Origin: Arcobacter defluvii
GTDB lineage: Bacteria > Campylobacterota > Campylobacteria > Campylobacterales > Arcobacteraceae
NCBI RefSeq assembly: GCF_013201725.1
Contig: NZ_CP053835.1
Span: forward strand, 2,418,001 to 2,482,000
Direction of reading: 5' to 3'
DNA: 64,000 nucleotides
The first letter of the stretch is position 1, and every line of letters begins with the position of its first letter. The translations under genes and the position numbers were made by a program. The notes beneath the pieces are model-generated. The model made no database searches. It saw nothing but the letters and a program-made list of their open reading frames with translations, and was not told the DNA's origin. Positions 46,316-56,664 of the stretch are shown here, piece after piece.

Positions 46316-47129
46316 AAAAACAATTACTTCAATAGCTATTGGTGGATTTGATGGTATGCATATTGCCCATCAAGAACTTTTCAAAAATCTTGATGAAAAT
46401 GGTGCTATTGTATCTATAGAATCAGGTTTTGCAAATCTAACTCCCAAAAGATATAGACAAGAATATAGTAATTATCCTATTTATTATTATGTACTTGATA
46501 ATATAAAACATCTTGAAGGTGATCAATTTATAAAGTTATTAAATGAAGAATTTCCAAATTTGAAAAAAATAGTTGTAGGTTATGATTTTTGTTTTGGTAA
46601 AAATAGAAAATATTGTACTAAAGATTTAAAAGAACTTTTTCACGGTGATGTAAAAATTATAGATGAAATAAAACTAGATGATATTGCTGTGCATTCAAGA
46701 GTTATTAGAGAGTATCTAAAAGATGGTGAAATCGAAGTTGCAAATAAACTTTTAGGCAAAGAATACAAAATTTATGGACACCAGATAAAAGGGCAAGGTT
46801 TAGGCTCAAAAAGTTTTGTTCCAACAATAAATCTAAAAGTGAATGAATTTTTACTTCCAAAAGAAGGAGTTTATATCACAAAAACTATTTTAGAAGAAAA
46901 AGAGTACAACTCGATTACTTTTTTGGGGCATAGAGTTAGTACAGATGGAAGTTTTGCAGTTGAAACACATATTCTAAATGAAGATATAAAAAATAATAAC
47001 TATACAACTCAAATAAAATTTATCAAAAAATTAAGAGAAAACTTAAAATTCGATAGTTTTGAAAAGTTAAAAAATCAGATATTAGAAGATATAGAAACTA
47101 CTAAAAAATATTTTATCAATATTTATTAA
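46278..47129 (+). CDS. ribF: Bifunctional riboflavin kinase / FAD synthetase
   Basis: A 283-residue enzyme converting riboflavin to FMN and FAD. The adenylyltransferase domain (about 15-155) has IAIGGFDGMHIAHQ and VVGYDFCFGKN. The kinase domain (about 160-280) has YKIYGHQIKGQGLGSKSFVPTINL, where PTINL is the usual PTANL motif. The first ATG (46278) follows GGGAAAG by 4 bases, and a second ATG two codons later (46284) is also possible. It overlaps tlyA and is translationally coupled. In this window ribH supplies the same pathway. Confidence 0.9.
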   Translation: MEMQKNSSTLVNKKTITSIAIGGFDGMHIAHQELFKNLDENGAIVSIESGFANLTPKRYRQEYSNYPIYYYVLDNIKHLEGDQFIKLLNEEFPNLKKIVVGYDFCFGKNRKYCTKDLKELFHGDVKIIDEIKLDDIAVHSRVIREYLKDGEIEVANKLLGKEYKIYGHQIKGQGLGSKSFVPTINLKVNEFLLPKEGVYITKTILEEKEYNSITFLGHRVSTDGSFAVETHILNEDIKNNNYTTQIKFIKKLRENLKFDSFEKLKNQILEDIETTKKYFINIY

Positions 47130-47153
47130 TATGCATTTAGATAAAATATTAAG

Positions 47154-47864
47154 ATGATAGATAAAGTATTTAATAAATCAATTACAAAACAGTTCGAATT
47201 TGATGAAGAAGTAGCATCAGTTTTTGACGATATGTTAAACAGATCAGTTCCTTTTTATAAAGAAATGCAAAGATTATCTATTAACTTTGCTTGTAATTTT
47301 TTAAATGAAAATGATAAAGTTTATGATTTAGGATGTTCAACTGCCTCAACTTTAATTGAGTTAAGTAAACACTGTAAACATGAACTAAAACTTATTGGAA
47401 TTGATAACTCTAGTGCGATGTTAAATAGAGCAGCAAAAAAAGCAAAAGCTTTTGGTGTTGAAATAGAACTTATAAATGCTGATTTACATGATGTAAATTA
47501 TGAAAATGCAAAACTTATTCTTTCAAACTACACTTTACAATTCATAAGACCTCTACAAAGAGAAAAATTAGTAAAAAAAATATATGATTCATTAGAAGAA
47601 AAAGGTATTTTTATCTTTAGTGAAAAAGTTATCTCTTCAAATTCAACTTTAAATAAACAATCTATTGATGAATATTATGAGTTTAAAAAAACTCAAGGAT
47701 ATAGTGAATTTGAAATATCTCAAAAAAGAGAAGCTTTAGAAAATGTATTGATTCCATATACAGAAGAAGAAAATAAAAAGATGATTTTAGATGCTGGATT
47801 TAGCCATTGTGAAACTATTTTCAAATGGGTAAATTTTGCAACATTTATAGCAATAAAAAATTAA
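47154..47864 (+). CDS. cmoA: Carboxy-S-adenosyl-L-methionine synthase
   Basis: A 236-residue enzyme that converts SAM and prephenate to carboxy-SAM, the donor for 5-oxyacetyl uridine at tRNA wobble positions. The start has [26 protein letters not shown], a family signature. The SAM region is [16 protein letters not shown], and [15 protein letters not shown] follows. CmoB is not in the window. It lies 24 bases after ribF and 9 bases before the peroxiredoxin gene. Confidence 0.92.
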   Translation: MIDKVFNKSITKQFEFDEEVASVFDDMLNRSVPFYKEMQRLSINFACNFLNENDKVYDLGCSTASTLIELSKHCKHELKLIGIDNSSAMLNRAAKKAKAFGVEIELINADLHDVNYENAKLILSNYTLQFIRPLQREKLVKKIYDSLEEKGIFIFSEKVISSNSTLNKQSIDEYYEFKKTQGYSEFEISQKREALENVLIPYTEEENKKMILDAGFSHCETIFKWVNFATFIAIKN

Positions 47865-47873
47865 AGGATTAAG

Positions 47874-48380
47874 ATGTTAAAAGTTGGAGATATAGCACCT
47901 AGTTTTTGTGCACCAAATCAAGACGATGTAGAAATCTGCTCAAGAGATTTAGCAGGAAAATGGATAGTTTTATACTTTTATCCAAAAGATTTAACTCCAG
48001 GTTGTACAACTGAAGCTTGTGATTTTACTGATAAACACTCATTTTTCGATGATTTAGATGCAGTAATTTTAGGTGTTAGTGCCGATGATACGCAAAAACA
48101 TAGAAAATTTATTGATAAATATGATTTAACTATTACTCTTTTATCTGATACAAATAAAAAAATGTGTGAAGATTATGGAGTTTGGCAATTAAAACAATTT
48201 ATGGGTAAAGAGTTTATGGGTGTAGTAAGAAGTACATTTATTATTAATCCTGAAGGAAAAATTGCTGCAATTTGGGATAAAGTAAGTGTTAGAAAGAAAA
48301 AGAGTGTAAAAGGTGAAAAAATAGAGATTTTACATGTAGATGAAGTAAAAGAAAAACTTCAAGAATTACAATCAAATTAA
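47874..48380 (+). CDS. bcp: Thioredoxin-dependent peroxiredoxin, BCP/PrxQ type
   Basis: A 168-residue cytoplasmic peroxiredoxin. The peroxidatic Cys44 and resolving Cys49 lie in DLTPGCTTEACDF, the five-residue spacing typical of BCP. The family end has GVVRSTFIINPEGKI. It removes hydrogen peroxide and organic peroxides with electrons from thioredoxin. An AAAGGATT site precedes the ATG. It follows cmoA on the same strand and precedes the PgbA-like gene by 11 bases. Confidence 0.92.
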   Translation: MLKVGDIAPSFCAPNQDDVEICSRDLAGKWIVLYFYPKDLTPGCTTEACDFTDKHSFFDDLDAVILGVSADDTQKHRKFIDKYDLTITLLSDTNKKMCEDYGVWQLKQFMGKEFMGVVRSTFIINPEGKIAAIWDKVSVRKKKSVKGEKIEILHVDEVKEKLQELQSN

Positions 48381-48391
48381 TAGGAATAAAA

Positions 48392-49390
48392 ATGGGAAAG
48401 ATATTTAATAAAGTTTTATTATTAGGTGCAGTTTCTTTAATATCTTGCAATCTAATGGCAGAAGAGACAATTTGTTTTAAAAATGGTGTAGATAAGCCTT
48501 CAACAATTGAAGATACTGCTTTAGAAGGTGATATTTGTAAAGGAAAGCTAACAGTAAATGATATGAAAAGCAATGGGTGGGATGTTTTAGATATAAAAAT
48601 AACATCTTCTCAAAATAAATTTAATTATTCATACTATTTTTATAAAGAAAATCACTCTAGTGCAAAACCTGTAAGCACAACTTCTAATGCAACTTTACAA
48701 ACAAATGTTACAGCTGATTTTTCTATTAAACCAATTGGTTCGAAAATAACAAATTTACAAGATAATAAAAGTACCATTAATATAGGAAATTTGATAGTTG
48801 GGCAAACAGGAATTGTTGTTCATATTTATGATAATGACAAAAGACAAATTATTTCAAATGCTAAAGTAATAAGCTCAAATGCAAACTCTTCAGTAGTTGA
48901 ATTTTTCCCATTTGATGACTTACTTCAAGAAGCTCTTCCTACTTCAAATAGACAAGTTTCTATAAATGATGTTTTAGTTTTAAATTATATGTATAACTCT
49001 TCACTTTTAATTGCGCCATCACTTGACTCTTTTCAAGCAGTAAGAAGTAATTTTAAGTCAAATAACTTCATACATTCAGATATTTTTGCAGCAAAATTAA
49101 AAGTTGAAAACAAACCTTTCCCAACAAAAGAAGATATTCAAAATTTTGCAATATCTCAAAATTTAGGAACAATTTTCTTTGTTTTAGATAATAAAGTATT
49201 TATAGTAGATACAAAAACATTTACAATTTTAGCAACGTATGCATTTGCTTATGAAAATGGTGAAAAACAAATGCCATTTTATACAAGAGTTGAAGAGATT
49301 GAAGGTTCAATTTTTGATTTCTCATTCTTTTCAAGTAATGAAAGTTTAACTTATGATGAATATTATGAAAAAGTTTTAGGATTAAAATAA
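48392..49390 (+). CDS. Exported protein with PgbA-like domain
   Basis: A 332-residue protein with a signal peptide (about 1-23, LMAEE). It carries a short N-terminal region with two cysteines (ICFKNG, DICKG) and a low-complexity stretch. A domain of about 210 residues follows, matching what I recognise as the plasminogen-binding PgbA N-terminal domain of Helicobacter and Campylobacter (VGQTGIVVHIYDNDKRQII, VEFFPFDDLLQEALPTSN, VLNYMYNSSLLIAPS, FPTKEDIQNFA). In Helicobacter the family binds plasminogen through C-terminal lysines. This one ends GLK. The biological ligand here is unknown. Its stop and the glcD start share one base. Confidence 0.75.
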   Translation: MGKIFNKVLLLGAVSLISCNLMAEETICFKNGVDKPSTIEDTALEGDICKGKLTVNDMKSNGWDVLDIKITSSQNKFNYSYYFYKENHSSAKPVSTTSNATLQTNVTADFSIKPIGSKITNLQDNKSTINIGNLIVGQTGIVVHIYDNDKRQIISNAKVISSNANSSVVEFFPFDDLLQEALPTSNRQVSINDVLVLNYMYNSSLLIAPSLDSFQAVRSNFKSNNFIHSDIFAAKLKVENKPFPTKEDIQNFAISQNLGTIFFVLDNKVFIVDTKTFTILATYAFAYENGEKQMPFYTRVEEIEGSIFDFSFFSSNESLTYDEYYEKVLGLK

Positions 49391-50778
49391 TGATTGATAA
49401 AAAACATTTAGATTACTTAACTTCTATTGTAGGTGAAGAAAACATAAAAAGTGATAAAGCTCATTTAATCGCTTTTTGTTATGATGCAACAAGAACAAGA
49501 TTTGAACCAGATGCTGTAGTTTTTCCAAGACATGAGCAAGATGTAAGTGATATTTTAAAATATTGTAATGAACACAAAATTATCATCGTTCCAAGAGGTG
49601 CAGGTTCTGGATTTACTGGTGGGGCACTTCCTGCAAATGGTGGAATTATTCTAAGTCTTGAGCGACACATGAATAAACTTCTTGAAATTGATATGGAAAA
49701 TATGGTTGGAGTTGTTCAACCAGGACTTATAAATATGCAATTTCAAAAAGCTGTGGAAGAAGTAGGATTATTTTATCCACCAGATCCAGCAAGTGAAGAG
49801 TATTCAACACTTGGTGGAAATGTAAGTGAAAACGCAGGTGGAATGAGAGCTGCAAAATATGGAATTACAAAAGATTATGTAATGGCATTAAGAGCAGTTC
49901 TTCCAAATGGAGATATTATAGTTGCTGGTAAAAAAACTATTAAAGATGTTGCAGGATATAACACAGCTGGAATTTTAATAGCAAGCGAAGGAACATTAGC
50001 GGTTATTACTGAAATTACTTTAAAACTAATTCCAAAACCAAAATACAAAAAAACATATATGGGAGTTTTTCCTAGCGTTGATAGTGCTATGACAGCAGTA
50101 TTTAAATCACTTGCTGCTGGTGCAAATCCAGTTGCTATGGAATTTTTAGATGCACTTGTAATTAAAGCTTTAAGACAAAAATTCCCACAAATTTCACTTC
50201 CTGAACATGCAGGTGGAATTTTAGTTGGTGATGTTGATGCAAGTAGTGAAGCTGAAATTGAATCACAACTTCAAACTTTAAAAGAATCATTTGCAGCAAA
50301 TGGTTCTATTGATTTTATCATAGCACGTGATGAAGAAGAAGGTAAAAAACTTTGGTTTGCTAGACGTAATGCAAGTCCAGCAACTATGATTTATGGAACT
50401 AAAAAATTAAATGAAGATATTTCTGTTCCTAGAAGTAAATTACCTGTAGCACTTGAAGGAATCTATAAAATTGGTGAAAAATATGGATTTAATGTTCCTT
50501 GTTTTGGTCATGCAGGTGATGGAAATATTCACGTAAATGTTATGGTTAAAGATAAAACAAATGAAAAAGAGATGGAAGATGGACACAAAGCAATTGAAGA
50601 GATTTTCCAATACGTTGTTGATTTAGGTGGAACTTTAAGTGGTGAACATGGAATTGGAACTTCAAAAGCTCCATTTATGCATATAGCTTTTACAGAAGCT
50701 GAAATGAATCTATTTAGAAGCATCAAAAATGCATTTGACCCAAATAACATTTTAAATCCATTCAAAATGGGACTTTAA
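49390..50778 (+). CDS. glcD: FAD-binding D-lactate/glycolate dehydrogenase (GlcD family)
   Basis: A 462-residue flavoprotein of the FAD-linked oxidase family. The FAD site is VPRGAGSGFTGGALP with GNVSENAGGMRAAKYG and KDVAGYNTAG. The C-terminal cap has CFGHAGDGNIHVN, GGTLSGEHGIG and NAFDPNNILNPFKMG. It would oxidise D-lactate, glycolate or another 2-hydroxy acid and pass electrons to quinone. No GlcE or GlcF partner lies next door. It is preceded by the PgbA-like gene (TAATG junction) and followed by yihY six bases later. Confidence 0.88.
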   Translation: MIDKKHLDYLTSIVGEENIKSDKAHLIAFCYDATRTRFEPDAVVFPRHEQDVSDILKYCNEHKIIIVPRGAGSGFTGGALPANGGIILSLERHMNKLLEIDMENMVGVVQPGLINMQFQKAVEEVGLFYPPDPASEEYSTLGGNVSENAGGMRAAKYGITKDYVMALRAVLPNGDIIVAGKKTIKDVAGYNTAGILIASEGTLAVITEITLKLIPKPKYKKTYMGVFPSVDSAMTAVFKSLAAGANPVAMEFLDALVIKALRQKFPQISLPEHAGGILVGDVDASSEAEIESQLQTLKESFAANGSIDFIIARDEEEGKKLWFARRNASPATMIYGTKKLNEDISVPRSKLPVALEGIYKIGEKYGFNVPCFGHAGDGNIHVNVMVKDKTNEKEMEDGHKAIEEIFQYVVDLGGTLSGEHGIGTSKAPFMHIAFTEAEMNLFRSIKNAFDPNNILNPFKMGL

Positions 50779-50784
50779 TGATAA

Positions 50785-51582
50785 ATGAATAATATAGAAG
50801 AAAAAAAAAGCTTTTTAAAAAGATTCATAGAAAGTTTAGATTCATTTTTTAATGATGATACAACTTACTATGCTGCATCTTTAAGCTTTTTTACAATCTT
50901 CTCTATTTTACCTATAATTGCACTTATTATTGCAATTATCTCAAATTTTTCTGAATTTGATAATTATATAGACATATTTACAAATTATATATTTAATCTT
51001 ATTAATCCAACTCATTCAAGTGAAATAGTAGAAACTTTAAAAAGATACATTTCAAATTCAAATCAATTAGGATTATTGGGGCTTGTTTACATGACTTTTG
51101 TATTTGTTATGTTTTTTAAAGATTATGAATATATAGTTAATAAAATTCATAGAGCTAAAAGAAAATCTATACAATTTTCTTTTATTTTTTACACTTTATA
51201 TCTTATAGTTTTAGCTCTGTTTTTTACAGCTACAAATATTTTGATGTCTTTATCTGATAATACAATTTTAGAAGAATTATTATCATATATTTTTACTTGG
51301 CTAATATTTTTTAGCTTATTTAAACTAAGTGTTAATCGTAAAATTCACAATAAAGCAGCACTTATCTCTTCATTCGTAACATTCGTAATATTATCTATTA
51401 CAAAAAACTTATTTATTTACTATGTAATTTATAACAAAACATATACAACTATTTATGGTTCATTAGCAACATTATTATTTACATTTTTTTGGATTTATAT
51501 CTCTTGGATAATTTATTTATATGGAATAAAAATGTGTCATAGATTAAATATTCAAGAATATGCTAAAGAATTAGCTGAATAA
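50785..51582 (+). CDS. YihY/BrkB family inner-membrane protein
   Basis: A 265-residue membrane protein with about six helices and the family marker DDTTYYAASLSFFTIFSILPIIALI. Other marks are LGLLGLVYMTFVFVMFFKDYE and the late YGSLATLLFTFFWIYISWIIYLYG. Members were once called ribonuclease BN, which is considered wrong, and the function is unknown. It is slightly shorter than E. coli YihY. It follows glcD and is the last gene of this unit. Confidence 0.85.
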   Translation: MNNIEEKKSFLKRFIESLDSFFNDDTTYYAASLSFFTIFSILPIIALIIAIISNFSEFDNYIDIFTNYIFNLINPTHSSEIVETLKRYISNSNQLGLLGLVYMTFVFVMFFKDYEYIVNKIHRAKRKSIQFSFIFYTLYLIVLALFFTATNILMSLSDNTILEELLSYIFTWLIFFSLFKLSVNRKIHNKAALISSFVTFVILSITKNLFIYYVIYNKTYTTIYGSLATLLFTFFWIYISWIIYLYGIKMCHRLNIQEYAKELAE

Positions 51583-51661
51583 TTTATTTTTTATACTTAA
51601 ACTTTATAAAGGATAAAAAAAATTATTATATAATCAAAATTATTCTAAATAAGGTAAATTA

Positions 51662-54600
51662 TTGATAATTGAAAACTATAAACTTTTAAGAAAAATAGAT
51701 ATAGATTACTCTTTTGAATTGTTTTTTGCACAAGAACTTAAAACTGAGCAAAATATCATTATAAAAACTTCAAAAGAATTTTATACAAATGAAGAAATTT
51801 TAAAAAAATTACAAAATGAATTGAAAAAATTATCTCTATGTGATTATGAAAGAATATTAAAAGCAAAAAAACTTGAACGATTCAATAATAAATATTTTTT
51901 AATATTTGAATATTTTGAAGGAGAAACTCTCAAAAAAATTATCGAAGATAAAAAATTTAAATTAAACTCTTTTATTGATTTAGCTATAAAAATTTCTGAG
52001 ACAATTTTATATTTACATAAACAAAATATTATTCACACAAATCTTTCATCGCACTCTTTTTTAATAAATAAAAAAAATGAAATAAAACTTTTAAATCTTT
52101 GTTATTCAAAATTTAAAAATGAAATTGATTTAAATACATTTCAGTTTGATTTTACAGATGTTTATAAAGCACCTGAACAAACAAATAGAATTAATGCAAA
52201 GATTTCAGAAGCAACAGATATTTATTCTTTAGGAATTATTTTTTATGAAATGCTTTCGGGTTCAATTCCATATGATTTAGAAGATTTAACTTCTTTATCT
52301 CATAGTATTGTTACAAAAGATTTTCTTTCTCTTTATGAAATTGATTCTTCTATTCCAAAAATTCTTTCAAATATTATAGATAAAATGATAGTTAAAAATC
52401 CTTTGGAAAGATATAGTAGTATTTTATCACTATTGATTGATTTAAAGAACATTCAAAATTTACTTAAAGAAAATCAAAATATTGAATTATTTGAAATAGA
52501 CCAATTTAAAAAGGATTTTTTATTACACAAAAATAAAACTCTATTTGGAAGAGAAAAAGACTTAAATTATTTTACAAATTTATTTAATTCACAAGATGAA
52601 AATACACTTTTTATAATAGCAGGGCATTCAGGAGTTGGGAAAACAACTTTTGTAAAAAAAATCTTAGAACTTTCAAATAAAAGTCAAATTTTAGAAGTAA
52701 AACTTGATAATTATAAACAAAATACACCTTATAAAATTTTATATTATAAGTTGAGAGAATTAACAAAACAACTTCTAACAAAAGATGAAGAAAAACTCAA
52801 AATTTGGAAAGAGAAAATTGATTCAGTTTTAGGAGATGAAGCAAAAGTTCTTTATGAAATGATCCCTGAATTAGAGATAATTTTAGGTAAAAAATTTGAT
52901 TTAGAAGAATTAAGCCCAAATGATGCAAAAATAAGATTTGATAACTATTTATTTAAATATTTACAACTTTTTGCAACAAAAGAAGAACCTTTAATAATAT
53001 TTTTAGATGATATGCAATGGAGCGATAATGTAACTATCAATTGGCTAGATGATGCATTATATAAACTCAATAATATTACTATACTACTAACTTATAGAAA
53101 TAATGAGGTAGATGAAGATTCCAATTTATCAAAATTACTCGAAAAATTCAGAAATAGTGATATAAAAAACTATTTCATAAGTTTGGAACCATTAAAAGTA
53201 ATAGATATTCAAAATCTAATTAACAGTAATATAAAGATCGAAAACAATAAAGAAATTGCAGAAATTATTTTCAATAAAACATCTGGAAATTCGTTTTTTG
53301 TTGTTCAATTTATAAAACAACTACTAAATGAAAATATTTTATATTTTGATTATGAAACTTTTAGGTGGATATGTGATTTTGAGAAGTTATCAAATATTTC
53401 TGCAACACAAAATATTCTTGAACTTTTAGAAAATAGAGTAAATCAACTATCTGTTGATGAAAACCAACTTTTAAAAATTGCATCTTGTATTGGTAATAAA
53501 TTTGAAGAAAATCTATTAAGAGATGTTTTAAATAATCCAAAAAATTTTAAAAATTTATTAAAAAATATTATTACTGAAGAATGGATTGTAAAAGATAATA
53601 TAAAAAGTGCAAATCAAATATATCATTTTTCTCACGATAGAATACAACAAGTTATTTATTCTTCTATTAAAGAAGAAGAACTAGAAAAATATCATAAAAA
53701 TATTGCTGAATCTATTTTAAAATTAAATTTACATATAGAAAATAAAGATTCTCTAACTTATGTAAATCATTATAATAAAGCAAAAAATCTTTTTAGAAGT
53801 AAAGAAGAAAAAGAGTTTTTAGCAAATTTAAACTATGAAGCTTCATTACTTGCTAGAAAAAATGGCGATTTTTCTATGTCTTTTCATTATATGAAAAATG
53901 CTTTTTCTTTATTTCAAAATCTCGAGAATAAAGAAAACTATGTTGAGATATTAAAGAATTATGCAATTTGCGAACATCTAATTTTAAATAAAGAAAATGC
54001 TTTAATATATTATAAAAAGGCTATAGAAAATAGTAATTTAAATTTAGAAAAAGCATATATTCATGAATTGATTATAAAATTATATGCTGATTTCTCAGAT
54101 TTCAATGAAGCTTATAACATAGGAGTAAAAGCATTAGAATTGTTTAATGTAAAAATTCCTAAAAAATTCAATAATTTTATTTTTGCAAAAAATTTATTAT
54201 ATTTAAAATATAAATTAAGAAATAAAAACCCTGAAGAATTACTAAATCTACCAACAGCAAAAAATGAGCAAATAATTATATCAATAAAACTTCTATCAGC
54301 AGTTTTAAAAAATGCCTACCAAATTGACCCGAAACTTTGCGTTTTAACATCAATGGAGTTAGTAAAATTATGTTTAGAGCATGGTGATACAAAAGATGCA
54401 GTAATTGGTTTTATGGTATTTGGAGTTATTTTCCAAGGTGCAATTTTAAATAATCATAAATTGGGATATAAATACGCATTACTTTCAATGAAAATGATAG
54501 AAAAATATAACAATAAAATTTTATTTCCAGAAGTAAATTTTGTTTGTGGATATTTTGGTTTATCGTGGATATTACCAACAGAAGTAACTGAACAAAAATG

Positions 54601-56653
54601 GTTTGAATCATACAATAATGGATTAATGATTGGAGATTTATTTCATAGTGGTTGTGCAGCAGCTGGAATAATTGAAAGTATGTTTTTAAGAGGAGTAAAC
54701 TTTCAAACTATTCTTTCTCAAATAGATATATTTGAGAAAAACTTAGAAAGAATTAATGCAAAAGAACAAATAGGTGCAATACTTAGTGTAAAACAAGCAA
54801 TAAAAAATCTTCAAGGTAAAACAACGACAGAAAAAAGTTTTAATGATAATAATTTTAAAGAGAACCTTTTTGTAAAAAGTTTAGAAAAATATAATTCTTT
54901 ACATTTTGCCCATTATTACTATATAAATAAGATGATAGTTCTATATTTTCATGAAGATTATAAAGAAGCTTATTCTATATATTTACAAAGTAAAAACTTT
55001 TTAAATGATTCAAAAGGTACAATTCATGGAAGTGAGCACTATTTTTATGAATCACTTATTTTAGCCCAACTATATAAAAGTGCAAATAGTTTAAATAAAA
55101 AAAGATATTTAAAAATTTTACATAAAAATATTACTCTTTTTGAAAATTATAGTGTAGATTGTCCTGAAAATTTTATTGTTAGAAAAAATATTTTAAAAGC
55201 AGAGTTATATAAACTCAAAAATAAATTCACTGAAGCGTCTGAATATTTAGGAAAAGCAATTGAATCAGCTGAAATTTATTCTCAAATACATTTAAAAGCT
55301 ATAGCAAATAAAATTCTAATAGAGATTTATAAAAGTTCAAATCAATTAAAAATATCAGAACTTTTAAAAAAAGAGATGTATGAATCATTAATAAATTGGG
55401 GAATGGATATAAACAAACATTCTAAAGAAGAAAATAAGCATATTTTTGAAAATTCATTTGATTTAAATACACTCATAAATTCATCAGAAGCTATAATAAA
55501 AGAACAAAAATTACCTAATCTTTTAAACACTTTATTAAATATTATTTTAGAAAATGCAGGAGCTCAATACGTAATTGTTCTATTAAAAGATGAAAATAAA
55601 TATTTTGTAGAAGCAACAGCTTCTTATAAATCAAATAGAGTTGAAGTTATGCAAAATATTGAACTTGCAAATTATAAAAATATTGCTAAAAATGTTGTTA
55701 ATTACGTGATAAGAACTAAAAAACCTTTGATTATAGATGACATAAAAAATGATGCAAATTTTTTACAAGAAGAAGAAACAATAAATAGAGGTGTAAAATC
55801 TATTTTATGTTTACCTTTAATTCTTCATAATTCAATTAAAGGAATTATATATTTAGAAAATAACTCTATTTCAGGAATATTTTCCAAAAATAAAATAAAT
55901 TTATTAAAACATTTAAGTGGACAAATTGCAATTTCAATTGAAAATGCAATTATTTATAATAATTTAGAAAAAAAAGTACAAAAACGTACAAAAGATTTAG
56001 ATAAAAAAAATGAAGAGTTAGAAAAACAAAATATCCAACTTCAAGAACAAAATAATAAAATTATTGAACTTAATACAAGTATTATAAAAGAGAATGAAAA
56101 AAGAAAAAAAGCAGAGAAAAAACTTCAAGAAGTTGTTGAACAACTTGATTTATTAGCTACAACAGATTCATTAACTAATATAAAAAATAGAAGAGTATTT
56201 GATATTATTTTAGAACAAGAGTGTGCAAAAATAAATAGATCAAAAGAGTGTTTATCTCTTATCATATGTGATATTGATTATTTTAAACTTTACAATGATT
56301 ATTATGGACATCTTCAAGGTGATGAATGTTTAAAAGAAGTTGCACAGTGTATTCAATCAAATTTAAAAAGATCAACTGATATTGTTGCAAGATATGGAGG
56401 AGAAGAGTTTGGAATAATTATGCCAAATACAAAAAGAGAAGCTGCCTTAAAAATTGCAAATAATATACATGAAGCTATTTATAAACTAAATATTATTCAT
56501 GAAAAATCACAAATTGATAGTAAAAAAATAACTATTAGTATGGGATTAGCAACAACTAATGATATAGAAGAAATAACACCTAAAAATTTAATAAGATATG
56601 CAGATAATAACCTTTATAAAGCAAAAGAAAATGGGAGAAATCAAATTTTATAA
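51662..56653 (+). CDS. Multidomain Ser/Thr pseudokinase-STAND ATPase-GAF-diguanylate cyclase
   Basis: A 1663-residue protein starting at TTG, 7 bases after AAGG. The kinase-like domain (about 5-265) keeps the beta-3 Lys (NIIIKTSKE), KAPEQT and TDIYSLGIIFYEMLSG, but the catalytic loop is HTNLSSHSF instead of HRDxKxxN and the DFG motif is absent. It is probably a pseudokinase. The ATPase domain has Walker A GHSGVGKT (321-328) and LIIFLDDMQWSD, of the AAA_16/STAND type. A helical repeat region follows (about 680-1250), then GAF (about 1280-1430), a coiled coil (about 1435-1500) and GGDEF with RSTD and GGEEF (1579-1583). It likely couples a scaffolded signal to cyclic di-GMP synthesis. Confidence 0.88.
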   Translation: MIIENYKLLRKIDIDYSFELFFAQELKTEQNIIIKTSKEFYTNEEILKKLQNELKKLSLCDYERILKAKKLERFNNKYFLIFEYFEGETLKKIIEDKKFKLNSFIDLAIKISETILYLHKQNIIHTNLSSHSFLINKKNEIKLLNLCYSKFKNEIDLNTFQFDFTDVYKAPEQTNRINAKISEATDIYSLGIIFYEMLSGSIPYDLEDLTSLSHSIVTKDFLSLYEIDSSIPKILSNIIDKMIVKNPLERYSSILSLLIDLKNIQNLLKENQNIELFEIDQFKKDFLLHKNKTLFGREKDLNYFTNLFNSQDENTLFIIAGHSGVGKTTFVKKILELSNKSQILEVKLDNYKQNTPYKILYYKLRELTKQLLTKDEEKLKIWKEKIDSVLGDEAKVLYEMIPELEIILGKKFDLEELSPNDAKIRFDNYLFKYLQLFATKEEPLIIFLDDMQWSDNVTINWLDDALYKLNNITILLTYRNNEVDEDSNLSKLLEKFRNSDIKNYFISLEPLKVIDIQNLINSNIKIENNKEIAEIIFNKTSGNSFFVVQFIKQLLNENILYFDYETFRWICDFEKLSNISATQNILELLENRVNQLSVDENQLLKIASCIGNKFEENLLRDVLNNPKNFKNLLKNIITEEWIVKDNIKSANQIYHFSHDRIQQVIYSSIKEEELEKYHKNIAESILKLNLHIENKDSLTYVNHYNKAKNLFRSKEEKEFLANLNYEASLLARKNGDFSMSFHYMKNAFSLFQNLENKENYVEILKNYAICEHLILNKENALIYYKKAIENSNLNLEKAYIHELIIKLYADFSDFNEAYNIGVKALELFNVKIPKKFNNFIFAKNLLYLKYKLRNKNPEELLNLPTAKNEQIIISIKLLSAVLKNAYQIDPKLCVLTSMELVKLCLEHGDTKDAVIGFMVFGVIFQGAILNNHKLGYKYALLSMKMIEKYNNKILFPEVNFVCGYFGLSWILPTEVTEQKWFESYNNGLMIGDLFHSGCAAAGIIESMFLRGVNFQTILSQIDIFEKNLERINAKEQIGAILSVKQAIKNLQGKTTTEKSFNDNNFKENLFVKSLEKYNSLHFAHYYYINKMIVLYFHEDYKEAYSIYLQSKNFLNDSKGTIHGSEHYFYESLILAQLYKSANSLNKKRYLKILHKNITLFENYSVDCPENFIVRKNILKAELYKLKNKFTEASEYLGKAIESAEIYSQIHLKAIANKILIEIYKSSNQLKISELLKKEMYESLINWGMDINKHSKEENKHIFENSFDLNTLINSSEAIIKEQKLPNLLNTLLNIILENAGAQYVIVLLKDENKYFVEATASYKSNRVEVMQNIELANYKNIAKNVVNYVIRTKKPLIIDDIKNDANFLQEEETINRGVKSILCLPLILHNSIKGIIYLENNSISGIFSKNKINLLKHLSGQIAISIENAIIYNNLEKKVQKRTKDLDKKNEELEKQNIQLQEQNNKIIELNTSIIKENEKRKKAEKKLQEVVEQLDLLATTDSLTNIKNRRVFDIILEQECAKINRSKECLSLIICDIDYFKLYNDYYGHLQGDECLKEVAQCIQSNLKRSTDIVARYGGEEFGIIMPNTKREAALKIANNIHEAIYKLNIIHEKSQIDSKKITISMGLATTNDIEEITPKNLIRYADNNLYKAKENGRNQIL

Positions 56654-56664
56654 GGAGAGAAAAT

